DNA of 64,000 nucleotides from Brevibacillus daliensis (GTDB lineage Bacteria; Bacillota; Bacilli; Brevibacillales; Brevibacillaceae): NCBI RefSeq assembly GCF_021245735.1, contig NZ_JAJISB010000038.1:1-64000 (forward strand), in the 5' to 3' direction. Of this stretch, positions 29,131 through 38,241 are shown piece after piece. Made by a program: the position numbers and the translations under genes. Each line of letters starts with the position of its first letter. Positions within the stretch are counted from its first letter, which is position 1. The notes beneath the pieces are model-generated. The model saw nothing but the letters and a program-made list of their open reading frames with translations. It ran no database searches and was not told where the DNA came from.

Positions 29131-29181
29131 AAAAAAAAGATTGCCATCTTGAGAACTAGCAAGCTCTGTCAGATGGCAATC
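29131..29181 (-). terminator. Terminator of the abg operon
   Basis: GATTGCCATCT (29139-29149) pairs with AGATGGCAATC (29171-29181). On the minus strand it is followed by eight T (29131-29138) and lies 34 bases past the stop codon at 29215. Confidence 0.85.
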
Positions 29182-29214
29182 CAGAAAAAAATATGTTATC
29201 AACTAGTAATGTTG

Positions 29215-30546
29215 CTACACTTTCACTTCAGAAAAGAGAACATCTGCTACAAGCTGAGATAACAATTCTACTGCAATCAGCAGAGTCTCTTCTGAATAGT
29301 CAAAAGCATGATGATGATGGGTGGCTGATAGCTCCGTACCAAAAAGCGTATAAGTTGCTAAACCGCCCCGCTTTTGAACTGCTTCCATAAAATAAGTCGC
29401 ATCTTCTGAAGCATCAAAAGGTAGCGTATCAACGACTTGCCATTCTCTTCCTGTAGAGATAGCTACTTCTTTTACTCTATTCATCAAGAGCTCATCACAA
29501 GGAGCAGCAATTGATCTACCTACAATTTCAATATGTTCCTCTACATTGTACATCATGGCAACTGCTTTAACGATCCGCTTTACTTCTTCAGTCATGTAAT
29601 CGTTCACTTCGTTGGTTACACCACGCGTTTCCAACGTAAGCTTAGCATGGGAAGGTATAATATTTCTTCCTTCACCAGCCTCGAGCATTCCAACATTAAT
29701 ACGAGTATCTCCTCCAGAATGTCTTGAGATACCCTGAAGCTGTAAAGTAATCGCAGCCGCAGCCAAAAGCGCATTTTTTCCTTTTTCCGGAGCAAGGGCA
29801 GCATGTGCTGGAACTCCCTTAATGGTTACATCTATCTTTGTGGATGCAAAAAAACGTGTTACACCTGTTGCAATCAAGCCTGTTGGTTTAGCAGTTAGCC
29901 CTATATGCCCACATACAAACAGGTCCACGTCAGAGACCACACCTGCTTCTACCATCGCCTTTGCACCACGCGCACCTTCTTCTGCAGGCTGAAATATCAA
30001 CTTGATCCGACCGCAACCCGTCTCTTTCAGTGATGACAAAATGGATGCGACACCAAGACCAATTGCTGTATGTCCATCGTGACCACATGCGTGCATTTGA
30101 CCTTCTATCTCAGAGCGGAATCCCAGACGAGCTGGCACGTGTTGATTAGTAGCTTCTTCATGAACAGGAAGAGCATCCATATCAAAGCGGAGGGCAATGG
30201 TTGGACCAGGCTTCCCAGTGTCCCACACCCCAACGACTCCGGTACATCCATCTACCATTCTATCTAGCCATTTCAGATTGGCCCCATTTTTCAAAGCTTT
30301 CTCACGTGCTTTGGCAATTACCACTTCAGAGGGAACTCCCATTCTACTAGTTAGATTCATTACTTCCTGACCCACTAGCACCTGAAAGCCTACCTCTTCC
30401 AGTACATCGGCTACAAGTGAAGCCGTTCGGAACTCCGTCCATCCCACTTCCGGATGACGGTGAAAATCTCTTCGCCAGGCAACAATAGCTGGGGCAATCT
30501 GCCCCAGCCTCTTTTGTATGTTTTCTTGTATATGACGCTCAGCCAT
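29215..30546 (-). CDS. M20 amidohydrolase, AbgA-like (p-aminobenzoyl-glutamate hydrolase type)
   Basis: A di-metal M20 peptidase. The 443 residues contain the metal motifs HACGHDGHTAIGLG, PAEEGARGAKAMVEAG and HHHHAFDYSEETL. The N-terminal part RRDFHRHPEVGWTEFRTASLVADVL and the insert with SRMGVPSEVVIAKAREKA and LDRMVDGCTGVVGVWDTGKPGP closely parallel E. coli AbgA, which splits p-aminobenzoyl-glutamate together with AbgB. The start is four bases after the stop codon of the second M20 gene, so the pair is co-translated. The AbgT-type transporter upstream strengthens this reading. The exact substrate is inferred. Confidence 0.88.
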   Translation of the reverse strand: MAERHIQENIQKRLGQIAPAIVAWRRDFHRHPEVGWTEFRTASLVADVLEEVGFQVLVGQEVMNLTSRMGVPSEVVIAKAREKALKNGANLKWLDRMVDGCTGVVGVWDTGKPGPTIALRFDMDALPVHEEATNQHVPARLGFRSEIEGQMHACGHDGHTAIGLGVASILSSLKETGCGRIKLIFQPAEEGARGAKAMVEAGVVSDVDLFVCGHIGLTAKPTGLIATGVTRFFASTKIDVTIKGVPAHAALAPEKGKNALLAAAAITLQLQGISRHSGGDTRINVGMLEAGEGRNIIPSHAKLTLETRGVTNEVNDYMTEEVKRIVKAVAMMYNVEEHIEIVGRSIAAPCDELLMNRVKEVAISTGREWQVVDTLPFDASEDATYFMEAVQKRGGLATYTLFGTELSATHHHHAFDYSEETLLIAVELLSQLVADVLFSEVKV

Positions 30547-30550
30547 GCTC

Positions 30551-31753
30551 TCATCGACTCTTTTCTTGAATATAAGTCAAAGCAATTTCTGCTAACAACT
30601 GTGCCCCAATTGGCAACACTCGTTCATCCACCTGAAACTGTGGATGATGAAGCGGGAAGTTTTTACTTTCATCTGGAAATCCACAACCTAACCAGCAGAA
30701 TGAACCTGGGAATTTTTGCAGATAAACAGCGAAATCTTCAGCAGTAAGAGCAGGTTCAATTGTTGCCAGAGCATCTTTCCCCAGCCAACGTGATGTAGCC
30801 AAACGGACCATTTCTGTTTCTTCCTCTGAGTTTACCAAAACAGGATACCCCTCTGAGTATTCCAACTGCGCCCGAGCTCCAAGACTTTTGGCAACTAATT
30901 CAGCAACCTGTTCAACTCGTTGCTTTAATAAACTTCGAACTTCTGGACGCTGCAAACGTACTGTTCCCTCAAGGACAGCTTCATCTGCAATAACATTATA
31001 CCTGGTCCCAGCTTCTAATTTTCCGATCGTAATAACACCAGCATCCATTGGATTCACGTTTCTACTAACAATGGTTTGCAACGCCTGAATTACTTGCATG
31101 GCAACGATAATCGAATCTACCGTCTCATGCGGCATGCTGGCATGTCCACCTTTGCCTTTGATTGTTAGCTTGAATCGATCCGATGCTCCCATTAGAAAAC
31201 CAGATCTAACCCCAACTTGTCCCACAGGCAAAGTAGGCCATACATGTAACCCAAAAACAGCATCTGGCTTTGGTGAATCAAGTGCACCAGCCTCTATCAT
31301 CGGTCTTGAGCCACCAACTGGTGCATTCTCCTCAGCAGGCTGGAAAATGAGAACGACTTGTCCATTCAATTCGCCTTCCACGCTTTTTAATAAACGTGCT
31401 GCACCAAGTAACATGGCAATATGTGAATCATGACCACACGCATGCATAACCCCTTCATTAACCGAAGCAAAAGGCAGGTTGGTTTGTTCCTGTATGGGTA
31501 ATGCATCCATATCAGCGCGTAATGCCACCGTAAGCTGCCCTTCTTTTTTCTTACCGATCACAGCAATAATACCATGTCCAGCAATTCCGGAACGAATATC
31601 ACTAATTTTCATACTATTCAATTCTTTTATGACGCGTGCTGCCGTTCGTTCTTCCTGACCACTTATTTCAGGATGCTGATGAATATCGCGTCGCATTTTA
31701 ACCACAAACTCTTCATCTGCTTTGGACATGACAAGTTTTATCTTGTTGTTCAA
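30551..31753 (-). CDS. M20 family amidohydrolase
   Basis: A 400-residue metal-dependent amidohydrolase of the hippurate / N-acyl-amino-acid hydrolase branch. Motifs: RRDIHQHPEISGQE, HACGHDSHIAMLLGAARLL, PAEENAPVGGSRPMIEAG, the dimerisation-domain GKGGHASMPHETVDS and TAEDFAVYLQK with the last metal ligand. It starts at a TTG eight bases after GGAGG. It is the middle gene of the operon with the AbgT transporter 39 bases upstream. It is unlike AbgB in sequence and length, so it may cleave a different acyl-amino acid. Confidence 0.88.
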   Translation of the reverse strand: MNNKIKLVMSKADEEFVVKMRRDIHQHPEISGQEERTAARVIKELNSMKISDIRSGIAGHGIIAVIGKKKEGQLTVALRADMDALPIQEQTNLPFASVNEGVMHACGHDSHIAMLLGAARLLKSVEGELNGQVVLIFQPAEENAPVGGSRPMIEAGALDSPKPDAVFGLHVWPTLPVGQVGVRSGFLMGASDRFKLTIKGKGGHASMPHETVDSIIVAMQVIQALQTIVSRNVNPMDAGVITIGKLEAGTRYNVIADEAVLEGTVRLQRPEVRSLLKQRVEQVAELVAKSLGARAQLEYSEGYPVLVNSEEETEMVRLATSRWLGKDALATIEPALTAEDFAVYLQKFPGSFCWLGCGFPDESKNFPLHHPQFQVDERVLPIGAQLLAEIALTYIQEKSR

Positions 31754-31792
31754 GCCTCTTCCCTCCAGTCATTGCCATTGCTCAATTGCGAA

Positions 31793-33325
31793 TTATCGTG
31801 CGTACACTCCAGGACCAAGCGGTAATCCTAACAGATACCAGATAACCATTTGCACGATCCAGATGCCCAAGAAAAATACGGCGTATGGCATCATCATGGA
31901 AATGATGGTTCCCATTCCTGAATTTTTCTTATATTCTGCCACATACAACATAATCATTGGTAAATACGGGTTGAGCGGTGAAATTGTATTGGTTGCAGAT
32001 TCTGCAATCCGGTAAGCAAGCTGCACAAAAGCCGGATGATAATCTAACAACATAAACATCGGGATGAATACTGGGGCTAACAATGCCCATAAAGCTGATC
32101 CACTAAAGATAAACAGACCTAGTAAGGCAGTTAACAATGTAAATCCAATAACAACCGGAAGTCCAGTCAAGTTGATACTGGTTAAGAAGCCAGCTCCATT
32201 TACAGCAAGATAAATTCCTATATTACTCCAGTTAAAGAATGCGATAAACTGAGATGCTGCAAAAACCATGACGATAAAACCAGCCATATCTTTAATTGCA
32301 TCTGTCATGAATTTCGGCACATCTTTTTGCTCTTTAATCTGTTTCGTAACGATACCATATACAATAGAAACTAAAATAAAGAAGAACAAAATGATCGGAA
32401 TAATCCCTTTCATGAATGGCGAGGTCAAAAAGTCACTAGTTTCAGGATCACGAAGAAAGCCATTCTCCGGTACAACCATTGCCGCCATAGCTACAACGAA
32501 TAGCAATGCTGCTATTCCTGTGTAACGAAGAGCTTTATTTTCAAGAGCACTTAGTTCTTCTAGATGCGCTTTTTTATCTCCATCGTATTCGCCTAAACGT
32601 GGCTCAACGATTTTTTCTGTAATCCAGGCACCTACTACAGACAGGATTACAACGGACACGATCATGAAGTACCAGTTATCTAACGGTGAGACATAAATAT
32701 TTGGATCAATCGTACGAGCTACATCGGTACTAATTCCAGCTAACAGCGCATCCGTTCCTGCTACGAAAAAATTAGCCGTAAAGCCAGAACCTACCCCGGC
32801 AAAACCAGCTGCAAGTCCAGCCAGTGGATGACGTCCCAATGCAAGGAACACCATGGCTCCTAGGGGGGGAATAATTACAAAAGCCGCATCGGAAGCAAGG
32901 TTTCCTAAAATACCTGTAAATACAACGGCAAAGGTTACAATCTTAGGTGACACCTTCAAAATCATTTTACGCAGAACAACTTGAATCAAGCCTACACGTT
33001 CAGCTAGTCCCACGCCTAGAGCCATTGCTAAAACAAGACCCAACGGGGTAAAGCTAGTAAAGTTTTTCAGCATGTTTGTTAAAATCCAGGAAATACCTTC
33101 TTGACTTAACAAGCTTTGTAATGCAACTTCCTTGCCCTCACTAGGATCAAGAACGGTTAATTGCATAGCTGCCATTATGGCGGACACAACGACCATGATT
33201 AGAGCTAAATACACAAAAAGAATAAACGGATGTGGCAACTTGTTCCCAACTACTTCTACCATCTTCAAAAATCCGCCTGGTTCCTTATCCAGATCTGGCT
33301 TTGAAGCTACAGTGATCTTAGCCAT
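31793..33325 (-). CDS. AbgT family transporter
   Basis: A polytopic inner-membrane transporter of 510 residues with about eleven helices. The start NKLPHPFILFVYLALIMVV and the segments LGLAERVGLI, NLASDAAFVIIPPLGAMVF and GFTANFFVAGTDALLAGIS are typical of AbgT. E. coli AbgT imports p-aminobenzoyl-glutamate; related MtrF and YdaH export antimetabolites. Together with two amidohydrolases, uptake of an acyl-amino acid is the more likely role here. The ATG at 33325 follows GGAGG at six bases. A CodY-like site and a palindrome lie just upstream. Confidence 0.92.
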   Translation of the reverse strand: MAKITVASKPDLDKEPGGFLKMVEVVGNKLPHPFILFVYLALIMVVVSAIMAAMQLTVLDPSEGKEVALQSLLSQEGISWILTNMLKNFTSFTPLGLVLAMALGVGLAERVGLIQVVLRKMILKVSPKIVTFAVVFTGILGNLASDAAFVIIPPLGAMVFLALGRHPLAGLAAGFAGVGSGFTANFFVAGTDALLAGISTDVARTIDPNIYVSPLDNWYFMIVSVVILSVVGAWITEKIVEPRLGEYDGDKKAHLEELSALENKALRYTGIAALLFVVAMAAMVVPENGFLRDPETSDFLTSPFMKGIIPIILFFFILVSIVYGIVTKQIKEQKDVPKFMTDAIKDMAGFIVMVFAASQFIAFFNWSNIGIYLAVNGAGFLTSINLTGLPVVIGFTLLTALLGLFIFSGSALWALLAPVFIPMFMLLDYHPAFVQLAYRIAESATNTISPLNPYLPMIMLYVAEYKKNSGMGTIISMMMPYAVFFLGIWIVQMVIWYLLGLPLGPGVYAR

Positions 33326-33356
33326 ATGAGTCCTCCATTTCAATTAAGGAATAATT

Positions 33357-33391
33357 AAGGAATATTTCCTTTATTACATTATCAGAAAATT
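33357..33391 (-). promoter_or_regulatory. Candidate CodY box and palindrome upstream of abgT
   Basis: On the minus strand 33391-33377 reads AATTTTCTGATAATG, matching 13 of 15 positions of the CodY box AATTTTCWGAAAATT. Closer to the gene, AAGGAATATTTCCTT (33357-33371) is a six-base-arm palindrome and TTAAGGAATA is repeated. CodY control of amino-acid salvage fits, and the palindrome could serve the neighbouring regulator. Both are inferred from sequence only. Confidence 0.4.
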
Positions 33392-33489
33392 TTATATATA
33401 ACAAGAACTTATCTTATGAAAATACAAACTCTTGATACGTCAAGCATTTGTTTCGCCTTTCCGAATAAGATTGTAGCTTTTTTCCCCAC

Positions 33490-33529
33490 TAAAAAAAGCA
33501 GAAAAATCCTCTTCGGGATTCTTCTGCTT
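33490..33529 (-). terminator. Terminator of the regulator gene
   Basis: AGCAGAA-AATCC and GGGATT-TTCTGCT form an imperfect stem (33498-33527) with a five-base loop. On the minus strand it is followed by a run of seven T. Confidence 0.75.
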
Positions 33530-33557
33530 CTATTACGATTACTCTTGAGTAGAGCCT

Positions 33558-34853
33558 TTAAGAAAAGGCATATCTTTTTGTCGGTCGACCCCTTGCGGCC
33601 AACATCTCTTCCCCCACACACTCCATGAGCCCTTGTTCACATAACCCTGATATAATTCGTCTTGCATTTCGCTCTGTCATGGAAAGACTAGCGGCAATAT
33701 CGGCAGAGGTAAACTCAGTCCAGTTCATTTTTTCTGCCAGAGCCTCCATTTTGTTATAGGTTTTGATACTTACATTTGCTTTTTTTAATGCTTCCAACAA
33801 GTTCTGATCATCAGAACGTGATGAGTAGGAGAATGGTACATGTCCCGATGTACTATCCTGGATTACTCCATTTTCCTGCACAATGACAATATCGTAATCA
33901 TTTCTTTCCTTTGCATACTGAACAGCACGTCTTCCATGGTTTTCAGCAGCAAATACCGTCTGGCCATAACCTATCCCTACTGCTACTCTTCCTTCTACAT
34001 CCAAGGATAGCAATCTGGCCGTGGCGGTGAACCCTTGTAATTCTCGCTCCATCGCGCCACGCGTACTAAATATGGCATATCTGCCGTTTCCCTTCTCTAA
34101 AAGAGAGCCATCTACCCGTTCACACAATTTTAATAATGATTCCTTCACTTTCAATTCTAGATACTGGAGATGATACGGTGTTTTTGCCCGATCGATTACT
34201 TTATCAAAATCTTCTATTTCAATTATCCCAAGACCAATTTGCATATCCTTAAAATAGGAAGTTTTGAATTTTTCAGCAATTAAGACCAGATTTTGTCTAA
34301 TAACCATGCGCGTTGGGGATATCCAGTAAGAAGGAATTCCTTTTTCTTGTAATGTGAGAAATGTAGCTTGATAACAAGTAAAAGCTGCCTCTGTTTTTCC
34401 TGCTTTCCACAGGTCTAAATGAAAGTTGAGCAATTCTTGATATTCTGTATAATCATCATATTTTTTTACATATATCTCACTTGTAGGTATACCAAGTTCC
34501 GCTAATGCCTCTTCCACATCCTCTGATTGGACCATATCAACGGAAACTCGTTCTAACAGTTTCTGCTGGTAATAAGCCATATGTAAAAAGCATTTATACA
34601 GACTAGAACCTGTATGTGGGATAAACTGTAGATTCTCATCGCTACCCAGCGTTTTTTTTGCTATTAAATAAGGCACTTGACCAGAAAACAGCCATATCAT
34701 GACCTCGTTCTTATGTGAAAAGACAATGTTCTCCGTCTCGCGAGCATCATTATATGGATATGGTATAAACTGTATTTCTTCGGCAAATTCCTTGGCTACC
34801 CCTACTATTCGTTCAACTGAGGGCAGTGGTCCCACGACCCCAACTTTATACAT
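33558..34853 (-). CDS. Transcriptional regulator of the abg locus (sensor plus C-terminal helix-turn-helix)
   Basis: A 431-residue protein with three parts. The first 180 residues look like a periplasmic-binding-like sensor (MYKVGVVGPLPSVERIVGVA). The middle (about 210-340) resembles a degenerate GGDEF-like regulatory domain (GNGRYAIFSTRG, VAVGIGYGQTVFAAENHGRRAVQYAKE) without a GGDEF motif. The last 70 residues are a winged helix (FTSADIAASLSMTERNARRIISGLCEQGLMECVGEE). It lies upstream of abgT on the same strand with its own terminator between them. Control of abgT and the hydrolases is inferred from position. I chose the ATG at 34853, after GGAAGGAAA. Confidence 0.7.
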   Translation of the reverse strand: MYKVGVVGPLPSVERIVGVAKEFAEEIQFIPYPYNDARETENIVFSHKNEVMIWLFSGQVPYLIAKKTLGSDENLQFIPHTGSSLYKCFLHMAYYQQKLLERVSVDMVQSEDVEEALAELGIPTSEIYVKKYDDYTEYQELLNFHLDLWKAGKTEAAFTCYQATFLTLQEKGIPSYWISPTRMVIRQNLVLIAEKFKTSYFKDMQIGLGIIEIEDFDKVIDRAKTPYHLQYLELKVKESLLKLCERVDGSLLEKGNGRYAIFSTRGAMERELQGFTATARLLSLDVEGRVAVGIGYGQTVFAAENHGRRAVQYAKERNDYDIVIVQENGVIQDSTSGHVPFSYSSRSDDQNLLEALKKANVSIKTYNKMEALAEKMNWTEFTSADIAASLSMTERNARRIISGLCEQGLMECVGEEMLAARGRPTKRYAFS

Positions 34854-35140
34854 AGGTACAGCACTTTCCTTCCTTTTTTGTATAATGTAAATATTTCCAA
34901 TGGATTTTTTTCCTGCCAATCATATTTAAACAGATATAGTAGCCAAAAGATAGAAGTGCATGTGCTCATTAACCTTGGAAATGGAGGCCGGTTGCAAAAT
35001 ATGAAATCTCGCTTCGGAAACTTTTTTATCTCCTAGTTATCCCTATCCTGTATTTGTGCTTGATTTGTATCTAATGATTATAAAAGTTGTAGATGATAAT
35101 CAGAATTGGATTATTTCCATTTTAGTCCATTACTCAATTT

Positions 35141-36235
35141 TTAATTTGCTATTTTTCTCATAATCCATTCAATTGGTCCTCTTTTAAATTTACTACTCCA
35201 AAAAAGAGAAAATAAAATACTCGCCACAAAAAACAGTATAGTGAATATTAGTGAAAATGCTAACGTTTGATTTTCTAATCTATTTAATAAAACTAATATG
35301 CCAATACCGATGAATACATGGTTTACATAGTGAGTTAATGTTAATTGTCCTGTTTTAATAAGTGATTTTGTAAACCAATGTCCAGCGAACTTTTCTGCGA
35401 TATAAATAGAAGAAACTATGACAATTATCGCGAAAGAGGAATTAGATAAAATATAAAAGATGTTTGGGGGAATTGGCCCAGTTTGAAACAGAAATTCTGC
35501 ACTATTTACATCTAATATTGACAGGGATAGTCGAAATAAAACTTTTGAAAGTAACTCCGTTGTTATTAGTAAAAATAAAGAAATAAACAACATTTTGTTT
35601 CTTACAACTTTCTTAGATAAATCAAGTCTGCCAAGGATCATTCCCAGCAGAAAGAAACATATCCAAGGGAATACTGGATGATACCCATTAAACAAAAGAT
35701 TTCTTATAAAACCTTCTATGGTCCAGAAATCAAGATATTCCATAAATGGTTGTTCAGGGTACCATCCTTTCATATAATCAATTGTCACTTGTAAGAATTG
35801 CGAAATTAATAAAAAGAGACTAGATAATATGGCAATAAGCTTTGTAGAAGCTACTATTAGAAAAGATGCCATTAGCATATAAGCACCATAATAATGTAGT
35901 ATATCCCCAGTCCAACCTGTCACGTATAAAAGTAATCCTAGAATAAATAGAAAAGCTGAACGTTTCCATAATTTCATCCTATTTTCTCTAATAAAAGAAA
36001 GAGAACCTCCATTTCTAGCTTTTCTTGTCATTAAAGTAACTCCGATACCCGCCAACATTACAAAAGTGGCTGATGCTCTTCCTTCAAAAAGTTCAGTAAA
36101 CCATACAAGCCAATCTGGTCCATTTCCTCCCGCTCCCATAATAATTGTATAGTTAACAATAAGCATTCCAAACATAGCCAAGGCTCTAGCAAAATCTAAC
36201 CCTTCAATACGTTTAGATTGTGAGTGTTTGGTCAT
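35141..36235 (-). CDS. DUF418 family membrane protein
   Basis: A polytopic membrane protein of 364 residues with about ten helices. It begins KRIEGLDFARALAMFGMLIVNY and ends GQLTLTHYVNHVFIGIGI then FKRGPIEWIMRK, both hallmarks of DUF418, a family distantly related to acyltransferase-3 proteins. Function is unknown. The ATG at 36235 follows AAGGAGG and overlaps the 3' end of the TetR gene by 23 bases, so the two form an operon and the protein is probably under TetR control. This gene and those up to 39.2 kb are clearly more AT-rich than the flanking core genes. Confidence 0.85.
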   Translation of the reverse strand: MTKHSQSKRIEGLDFARALAMFGMLIVNYTIIMGAGGNGPDWLVWFTELFEGRASATFVMLAGIGVTLMTRKARNGGSLSFIRENRMKLWKRSAFLFILGLLLYVTGWTGDILHYYGAYMLMASFLIVASTKLIAILSSLFLLISQFLQVTIDYMKGWYPEQPFMEYLDFWTIEGFIRNLLFNGYHPVFPWICFFLLGMILGRLDLSKKVVRNKMLFISLFLLITTELLSKVLFRLSLSILDVNSAEFLFQTGPIPPNIFYILSNSSFAIIVIVSSIYIAEKFAGHWFTKSLIKTGQLTLTHYVNHVFIGIGILVLLNRLENQTLAFSLIFTILFFVASILFSLFWSSKFKRGPIEWIMRKIAN

Positions 36236-36818
36236 ATTGTTCCTCCTTAATAACACTATTAATAGCTTCTTTCCATATGCCTCTATAATCTAATGGGAAT
36301 CCAGTCATTATAAAGTTACTAATATTATCAATAACCATCACAAGCATATGAGCTTTTAACTCTATATTCTTATCTTCAACTGCACCAATTTTCACTCCAT
36401 AATTCACTAAGTCATAATAGCTCTTTAAAAATCCTTTTTGAATCTCATACAACCGATTTAGATACTTTTCATTTCGAGTAGCTAATAAAATATATTCATT
36501 AAAGATCTTATTAAAGTATTTATCATTCTCCTGATCTTCTATCATTTGATAACCAATCGATAACATAAATTGTTTAAAGCCTTTAGCATCTATATTTTCA
36601 AATGTAAAAGTAAATTTTAGTTCAATTTTTTTACAAATTCCCACAAAAATAACGTCGATTAATTTTTCTTTAGAATCAAAATAATAATAAATAGCGGGCT
36701 TCGAGATTCCTACTTCTTTAGCAATCATTGATAAACTTGTTTTTTCAAAACCATTTTTAGAAAACATCTTGTATGCTGTTTCTACAATAAGATTATACAT
36801 GTCTACTTTATTACTCAT
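36213..36818 (-). CDS. TetR/AcrR family transcriptional regulator
   Basis: A 201-residue repressor. The N-terminal helix-turn-helix is clear: YKMFSKNGFEKTSLSMIAKEVGISKPAIYYYFDSKEKLIDVIF. The C-terminal ligand domain is all helical and family-variable. The ATG follows AAAGGGGCG. It is the first gene of a two-gene operon with the DUF418 protein, and a perfect palindrome 18 bases upstream is the probable autoregulatory operator. AT-rich codon use suggests an accessory origin. Confidence 0.92.
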   Translation of the reverse strand: MSNKVDMYNLIVETAYKMFSKNGFEKTSLSMIAKEVGISKPAIYYYFDSKEKLIDVIFVGICKKIELKFTFTFENIDAKGFKQFMLSIGYQMIEDQENDKYFNKIFNEYILLATRNEKYLNRLYEIQKGFLKSYYDLVNYGVKIGAVEDKNIELKAHMLVMVIDNISNFIMTGFPLDYRGIWKEAINSVIKEEQYDQTLTI

Positions 36819-36835
36819 TTTTCTATCGCCCCTTT

Positions 36836-36849
36836 TTACCGACCGGTAA
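36836..36849. promoter_or_regulatory. Probable TetR operator
   Basis: TTACCGACCGGTAA is a perfect six-base-arm palindrome with a two-base centre. It stands out in an AT-rich spacer 18 bases before the TetR gene start, the usual place for an autoregulatory site. Confidence 0.7.
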
Positions 36850-37112
36850 GTAAATAATAATTGATTCTTTTAACAAACTCAAGATTTTTCAAAAAATTTT
36901 GTAGTACTCTTTTTGATAGCTCTAGATTTAAGTTTTATGAAAAGTTTTTTAAATAATGTTGATTTCAAGCTATATCATAATTTTGAATGGTTAAGTGGAC
37001 GATTATATTGAGCTAACCCCTATCACTGTTTTATAACTAATTTTCATTATTTGTAACTTTAAAAAAAGATTGATTAAAAGGTAGCTGCAAACATTGATTC
37101 TAGAGATATAAA

Positions 37113-37154
37113 ATAGCTCGCATTTTGAAAAGGATTCATCAAAATGCGAGCTAT
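37113..37154. terminator. Terminator hairpin downstream of the SDR gene
   Basis: Perfect 16-base arms ATAGCTCGCATTTTGA (37113-37128) and its complement (37139-37154) with a ten-base loop. T-rich sequence follows on the minus strand. The remaining spacer 36850-37112 holds no visible gene. Confidence 0.75.
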
Positions 37155-37215
37155 ATTTTATACCAATAATTAATTTTTATAATATACCGAAAAACTCTAT
37201 TCCTATGCTATACAA

Positions 37216-37938
37216 TCATGCATTCAAATCTGTTATGGCAGGAATATTAATTTCCTTTACACATGAAACAGGCGATAAATTAATAACGCATTGGACAATG
37301 GCTACAATGTCTTGTACAGGAATACGTGTACCTTCATACAATGTAATTGCCTTTTCTGCACCTTCTTCATAAGGTACTTCAGCAGCAAGCTCTCCTGGAT
37401 TAATACACGTTACTGAGATCTTATCTTTTCTCACATGCTCACGTAAAGCATTTGTAATACCACGTATGCCAAATTTAGATGTGACAAACGAAACTTGTGC
37501 ATTGTTCGTATGATCTAAACCTGCTGTTGAACCAATTAAAATAATTTTTCCGTTTTTCGCCTGTCTTAAATTAGGTAAAAGCGCCTGAATATAAGTAATA
37601 GTGGAAGTTAAATTAATATTGATTAAGTTCGAAATATCTTCAACTTCATCCTTATCAAATGTATAGTCATCTTCAAAACCACGCTTTTCCCATACTCCGA
37701 CATTATAAATTAATACATCAATAGCAATGTCTTTTAAAGTTTCTTTTAAAGAAGGAATTTGTTGTTGACTAGATAAATCAATTGTGAGCCATTTACGATT
37801 TACGCCATCATTTATATCTAAACTACTTGGTCGTGTGCGTGACACCACCCATACTGTATCTCCCTCAGTAGGTAAGCCTTTTACAAATGCATCGCCTAGC
37901 CCTTGGCTTGCTCCAAATATAATAAAGTTCTTACTCAT
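37216..37938 (-). CDS. Short-chain dehydrogenase/reductase with Phe at the catalytic Tyr site
   Basis: A Rossmann-fold SDR of 240 residues. The cofactor motif is GASQGLG (residues 9-15), followed by the NVG equivalent of NNAG (79-81) and the catalytic Ser137 in LIGSTAG. At the YxxxK site the sequence reads FVTSK, with Phe151 and Lys155, so the proton-donating Tyr is absent. PG at the usual place (CINPGELA) is kept. Either the enzyme uses another mechanism or it is a non-catalytic member. The ATG follows AAGGGGTGG. It is an isolated gene in an AT-rich accessory stretch. Confidence 0.88.
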   Translation of the reverse strand: MSKNFIIFGASQGLGDAFVKGLPTEGDTVWVVSRTRPSSLDINDGVNRKWLTIDLSSQQQIPSLKETLKDIAIDVLIYNVGVWEKRGFEDDYTFDKDEVEDISNLININLTSTITYIQALLPNLRQAKNGKIILIGSTAGLDHTNNAQVSFVTSKFGIRGITNALREHVRKDKISVTCINPGELAAEVPYEEGAEKAITLYEGTRIPVQDIVAIVQCVINLSPVSCVKEINIPAITDLNA

Positions 37939-38048
37939 CCTACCACCCCTTCTAAATAACTTTACTTCTTAAGTATAATTATCATATAAATAAGCAACAA
38001 CTAAAGTGATTTATTGAACTTAAGCCAATTTTTCAATTTTCCCTTCCA

Positions 38049-38201
38049 TCAACCCTCTAAAAAACTGGGGTTCATAAAATTGGGGTTGGGATATTTGTAG
38101 AATCCTTCCCCGGTTACTTTTCCAAGTTTTTCTTTATCAATTAACTCTCTTTTCATTAGATTTGCTAATTTTTAAAATTGTTGATCACCTGTGTCAGACA
38201 C
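38049..38201 (-). pseudogene. Fossil of a 3-hydroxyacyl-CoA dehydrogenase C-terminus
   Basis: In the spacer between the SDR and the oxidoreductase gene, the minus strand encodes VSDTGDQQF, an in-frame stop, then KLANLMKRELIDKEKLGK and VTGEGFYKYPNPNFMNPSFL before TGA at 38051-38049. KLGxxTGEGFYKYPNP is the well-known C-terminal signature of 3-hydroxybutyryl/3-hydroxyacyl-CoA dehydrogenases. The rest of the gene is gone and a stop interrupts the remnant, so this is decayed coding DNA. Confidence 0.75.
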
Positions 38202-38241
38202 TTTTGCAAATCAAATAAATATTTTCTAAAGAAATATATAT

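Noticed and set aside
30000-34000. Possible prophage or integrative element around the accessory genes
   Set aside because: No integrase, transposase, attachment repeats or phage genes were found; the tRNA genes at 61.3 kb have no flanking duplicate.
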